The notes beneath the pieces are model-generated. The model was given only the letters and a program-made list of their open reading frames with translations, had not been told where the DNA came from and made no database searches. This document shows positions 7,437 to 10,373 of a stretch of DNA of 10,373 bases, in pieces; position 1 is the stretch's first letter, and each line of letters starts with the position of its first letter. Source of the stretch: Pseudomonadota bacterium (lineage in GTDB: Bacteria; Pseudomonadota; Alphaproteobacteria; Rhizobiales; Hyphomicrobiaceae); assembly GCA_021813195.1 (NCBI GenBank), contig JAKALI010000087.1, positions 1 to 10,373 on the forward strand, in the 5' to 3' direction. Made by a program: the position numbers and the translations under genes.

Positions 7437-7447
7437 TTACATCTCCT
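7437..7447 (-). promoter_or_regulatory. Strong Shine-Dalgarno of soxG inside the end of soxA
   Basis: Minus-strand sequence CAGGAGATGTAA carries AGGAG about eight bases before the soxG ATG at 7435, within the last codons and stop of the alpha-subunit gene. It fixes the soxG start and shows the two subunits are made in step. Confidence 0.75.
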
Positions 7448-10346
7448 GGCGGGCGTTTTGCGGATCGTAGAACGGTGTTGCGACAACCTCCGCGGTGACC
7501 ATCGCGCCGAAATCCACCCGCACGTCGAACGTTTTTCCGGGTTCGCTCAGATCGATGGGAACGTAGGCAAGACCGACGACCTTGCCGAGTGTCGGTGAGC
7601 GAACGACGGACGTCACCCGGCCGGCGATCGTTCCGTCGCGAATGACAAGGTGGCATTCCTTGGGCAGGGGTGCCTTCGGATCGGGGATTGTGAAACCGAC
7701 GAGCTTGCGCGTGATGCCCTTTGCCGCCATCATTTCGATCGAGCGCTTGCCGACGTAGAAGGGTTTTTTCTTCGCGAGCGCCCACTCCATCCCGGCCTCG
7801 ATCGGATTGGTGAGGCCGTCGGTATCCTGCCCGACAATGATGTGGCCTTTTTCCAGCCGCATCACGCGCTGGGCCTCCACGCCGAAGGGCTTGAGGCCAT
7901 GTGGCTTGCCGGCTGCCATAAGTTTGTCCCACAGCGCTTCACCCATCCCTGAGGGACAATGAATCTCATAGCCGAGCTCGCCGACGAAGCCGACCCGCAG
8001 GATGCGCACGGGGATGCCAGCCAGTGTGCCAACGCGCACGGCCATGTAGGGGAACGCGTCCTTGGAAAAATCAATGTCGCTGTCGAGAGCTTGCACGATT
8101 GCGCGCGACTTGGGTCCGGCAAGGTTGACGCCGGAGTAGGCGGCCGTGACATTGGCAATATCGACGTCCATCTTCCATTGGACGTTGAACCACGTCATGG
8201 CGCGATAGACTTGGTCGACGGCGCTCGTCGTCGCGGTCACGTAATAGTGGCGCTCGTGTAGGCGGCAGGCGACGCCGTCGTCGATGACGACACCGGCCAT
8301 ATCCGTCATGAGGGTATAACGGGCTTTGCCGACCGGCTGTTTCTCATAAGCCCAGGTATACATGCGGTCGATGAACTTGGCTGCATCGGGCCCGCGGATG
8401 TCGAGACCGCCGAGGGTTGAGACATCGATCATACCGGCGGCATTGCGCACAGCGCGCACTTCGGCCTCGATGTTGGCGGCTGCGTTCGCTTTTGGGCCAT
8501 AGTAGGCCGGACGTAACCACAGACCTGCGGTCATCATCTGGGCGCCCAATTCCTTATGACGTTGGTGCATCGCGGTGAGCCGCGTCGGCTCGAACGCACG
8601 ACCGGCCATGTGGGCGAATTTCTCCGGCACCAGGGGCGGGCGGAACGTCGTGGTGCCGATGGCGGCGGGTGGCCTGCCCGTCACGTCGCTGACAACCCGG
8701 ATGGTGTTGAGGTTGGCATGACGGCCCTGGCTGGGTCCGAGCCCGGCCGTCGAGTAGCGCTTGACGAGCTGGATATCGTCGTAGCCGTCTTTGATGGAAT
8801 TGATGATGTCCTCGACCTTCAAGTCCTCGTCGAAGTCTATGAAGCGTTTGCCCTTGCTGCCTTTGAAGATGGGATAGGGGTGTGTGATGCGCGCGGCATG
8901 CGGGTCGTCGGCGGTCGGCAACGCCCCACCGTCCTGACCTCGTGCAAGCCGAGCGGCGCGTGCACCCAACGCCCGCGCATGGAATTCGATTTTGTCGGGC
9001 GACCACACGCCGGCGGCTGACCCAGTTACCGCTACGCCCTCCGGCCAGTCGATCGCGCGGTGCATGTGAATGTCGGGATCATAGACGACCTTGGCGCCGG
9101 CGTGGCTTGCCAGATTGAGCGCGGCCTGTTCGCCGACACTCATCAAGACCAGATCGCACGAGAGCCAGTCGCGGACGTCGGAGGTGCAGCCCTGTCCCGT
9201 TATGGGCGAGATAGCCACGCTTTCCACGCGCAATTTGCCCTTCGCATCAACAAGCGTGGACTTCGGCAGAATGCGAACGCCACGCGCGCGCACCGCATCC
9301 GCGGCTTCACCCGACGGTTGCTCAAGATCAACCACCGCGGCAACCTCAATTCCGGCGTCGAGCAGGTCGAGCGCTGCCTCATAGCCAAAGGTGTTGGCTG
9401 TCACGACGACGGCGCGTTTGCCCGGGCGCACACCGTAGAGCCGCATCAACCGCTGGGCGGCGGCGGCAAACATGATGCCAGGCCGGTCGTTGTTGGCAAA
9501 TATGAGCGGCTGATCGAAGGAACCGGTCGCGATGATGGTTTGGCGCGCGCGGATCTTGTAGAGGCGCGTGCCAGCGATGGCGGCAACCCATCCGTCGGCA
9601 AAGAGGCCCGAGACCACCGTTTTTGACATCAGCCGTAAATTCGAGAATTCGGCGCACCGCGCCAGCAGACGCGAGCGCTTTTCATCGGCTGCTGCGCGGC
9701 TCGCCGCGATGCGGCCGTAGAGGAGGGACCCGCCCGGTTCCATGTTTTCGTCGATGAGCAGGGTTTCTGCGCCGGTCTCCGCCGCCGCAATCGCAGCTTC
9801 AAGTCCGGCCGGTCCACCACCGGCGACCACAACATCGGCGAACAGATATTCCTTGTCGTAGTATTTGTGACCCGCACGGGGCTCGAGTTTTCCCAAGCCC
9901 GCCATGACGCGGATGGGCCGTTCGAAATAGCGCCACGCACCTTTCGGCCAGAAGAAGGTCTTGTAATAGAACCCAACCGGCAGAAAGCGCGAAAAGCGAT
10001 CGAGAATCCCATACGCATCCCGCTCGAGGGAGCCCAGGCGATTGATCGAGGTGACAGCGAGCCCGGATGAGACGGGATAAAGATCAGCGCGCACATTAGG
10101 TTCGTCGGCCACCTGCACGAGCGTGTTGGCATCGTGACCGGTCATGGTGAGGATGCCGCGTGGCCGATGGTACTTGAATGAGCGAGACAGTATGGCTTGC
10201 CCATTTGCCAACAGCGCTGATGCGACCATGTCTCCGTGATAACCGTTGATGATCTTGCCATCAAACGTGAAGGTAACGGGGCGCAAGCGGTCGATGAAAA
10301 CCCCGAAACCTGGTGCCTCAATGCGATTGGAGTTGGTCTCGCTCAT
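7437..10346 (-). CDS. soxA: Sarcosine oxidase-type alpha subunit (SoxA/MgdC-like)
   Basis: Large subunit of a heterotetrameric N-methyl amino acid oxidase or dehydrogenase; in the family it binds NAD and tetrahydrofolate and turns the removed methyl group into methylene-THF. Domains in 969 residues: ferredoxin-like 2Fe-2S fold (about 16-105, with RSFKYHRPRGI at 55-65) but no cysteine before C231, so no iron-sulfur cluster there; Rossmann dinucleotide domain from 171 with G176-x-G178-x2-G181 and E200, and an ATG motif at 273-275; a linker with RYSTAGLGPSQGR at 530-542; and a GcvT/aminomethyltransferase region (about 600-960) with DVSTLGGLDIRGPDA, NLAGPKSR at 741-748, FVGELGYEI at 787-795 and EKGHIIVGQDTDG at 832-844. 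The start at 10346 has GGAGG upstream and an ATGA junction with the preceding frame. The symbol follows the usual family annotation; MgdC of N-methylglutamate dehydrogenase has the same layout and is a real alternative. Confidence 0.88.
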   Translation of the reverse strand: MSETNSNRIEAPGFGVFIDRLRPVTFTFDGKIINGYHGDMVASALLANGQAILSRSFKYHRPRGILTMTGHDANTLVQVADEPNVRADLYPVSSGLAVTSINRLGSLERDAYGILDRFSRFLPVGFYYKTFFWPKGAWRYFERPIRVMAGLGKLEPRAGHKYYDKEYLFADVVVAGGGPAGLEAAIAAAETGAETLLIDENMEPGGSLLYGRIAASRAAADEKRSRLLARCAEFSNLRLMSKTVVSGLFADGWVAAIAGTRLYKIRARQTIIATGSFDQPLIFANNDRPGIMFAAAAQRLMRLYGVRPGKRAVVVTANTFGYEAALDLLDAGIEVAAVVDLEQPSGEAADAVRARGVRILPKSTLVDAKGKLRVESVAISPITGQGCTSDVRDWLSCDLVLMSVGEQAALNLASHAGAKVVYDPDIHMHRAIDWPEGVAVTGSAAGVWSPDKIEFHARALGARAARLARGQDGGALPTADDPHAARITHPYPIFKGSKGKRFIDFDEDLKVEDIINSIKDGYDDIQLVKRYSTAGLGPSQGRHANLNTIRVVSDVTGRPPAAIGTTTFRPPLVPEKFAHMAGRAFEPTRLTAMHQRHKELGAQMMTAGLWLRPAYYGPKANAAANIEAEVRAVRNAAGMIDVSTLGGLDIRGPDAAKFIDRMYTWAYEKQPVGKARYTLMTDMAGVVIDDGVACRLHERHYYVTATTSAVDQVYRAMTWFNVQWKMDVDIANVTAAYSGVNLAGPKSRAIVQALDSDIDFSKDAFPYMAVRVGTLAGIPVRILRVGFVGELGYEIHCPSGMGEALWDKLMAAGKPHGLKPFGVEAQRVMRLEKGHIIVGQDTDGLTNPIEAGMEWALAKKKPFYVGKRSIEMMAAKGITRKLVGFTIPDPKAPLPKECHLVIRDGTIAGRVTSVVRSPTLGKVVGLAYVPIDLSEPGKTFDVRVDFGAMVTAEVVATPFYDPQNARQEM

Positions 10347-10373
10347 GCGCTATTTGCCTCCGCACCGCGTGCA
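10343..10373 (-). CDS. Last codons of an upstream operon gene, probably the delta subunit (5' part outside window)
   Basis: On the minus strand a frame ends in A-R-G-A-E-A-N-S-A then TGA, with the stop overlapping the alpha-subunit ATG as ATGA. Two other junctions in this window also use a plain ATGA overlap between a stop and the next ATG, and a third has it with an additional ATG, which favours this frame. The standard order beta-delta-alpha-gamma predicts the small zinc-binding delta subunit here. A second frame (ending C-T-R-C-G-G-K then TAG at 10353-10351) is also open to the window edge, so the call rests on context and not on recognised sequence. Confidence 0.4.
   Translation of the reverse strand, partial: ARGAEANSA

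Noticed and set aside
7436..7486. Upstream ATG at 7486 extending the gamma subunit by 17 residues
   Set aside because: It would overlap the alpha-subunit gene by about 50 nt, and the strong AGGAG site points to the ATG at 7435.

Overview
The window looks like chromosomal DNA of a GC-rich alphaproteobacterium, most likely of the Rhizobiales/Hyphomicrobiales type. This is inferred from the fixGHIS layout next to a sarcosine-oxidase-type gene set and from codon use; the species cannot be read from the sequence. Coding density is close to 99%. The only non-coding gap of note is 4391-4452 (62 nt). No RNA gene, CRISPR array, insertion sequence or phage gene is visible.

Region 1 (plus strand, 2-4390) is a cytochrome cbb3 oxidase assembly operon. 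It holds the 3' part of fixG/ccoG (polyferredoxin), fixH/ccoH, fixI/ccoI (copper-exporting P1B ATPase) and the small fixS/ccoS. These are followed after 12 nt by a six-helix-type membrane protein of the TauE/SafE-DsbD_2 family with a His-Cys-x-x-Met-Cys motif. The genes overlap or nearly touch (ATGA at 739 and 3491, a 16-nt overlap at 1230), so they are almost certainly translated as one unit. Together they move copper and electrons across the membrane so that the heme-copper centre of the microaerobic oxidase can be built. The oxidase genes and the operon promoter would lie left of the window.

Region 2 (plus strand, 4453-5937) is selO (YdiU), a pseudokinase-fold protein AMPylase. The key catalytic residues and a C-terminal cysteine are present. 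It follows the fix operon after a gap holding a small hairpin.

Region 3 (minus strand, 10373 down to 5943) is a separate operon running towards selO: the last few codons of an upstream gene (probably the delta subunit), a 969-residue sarcosine-oxidase-family alpha subunit, the gamma subunit, and an XRE-cupin transcriptional regulator. Junctions are again ATGA or 1 nt apart. The enzyme would oxidatively demethylate an N-methyl amino acid and pass the one-carbon unit to tetrahydrofolate. Sarcosine oxidase (SoxBDAG) and N-methylglutamate dehydrogenase (MgdABCD) share this subunit plan and gene order, and the visible sequence does not decide between them. The downstream regulator probably controls its own operon. 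selO and the regulator end tail to tail with 5 nt between the stop codons.

I found no clearly undescribed system here. The points most worth checking are the true substrate of the sarcosine-oxidase-like complex, the A8 tract and long N-terminal extension of the regulator, and the redox/copper grouping of fixGHIS, the HCxxMC membrane protein and selO.
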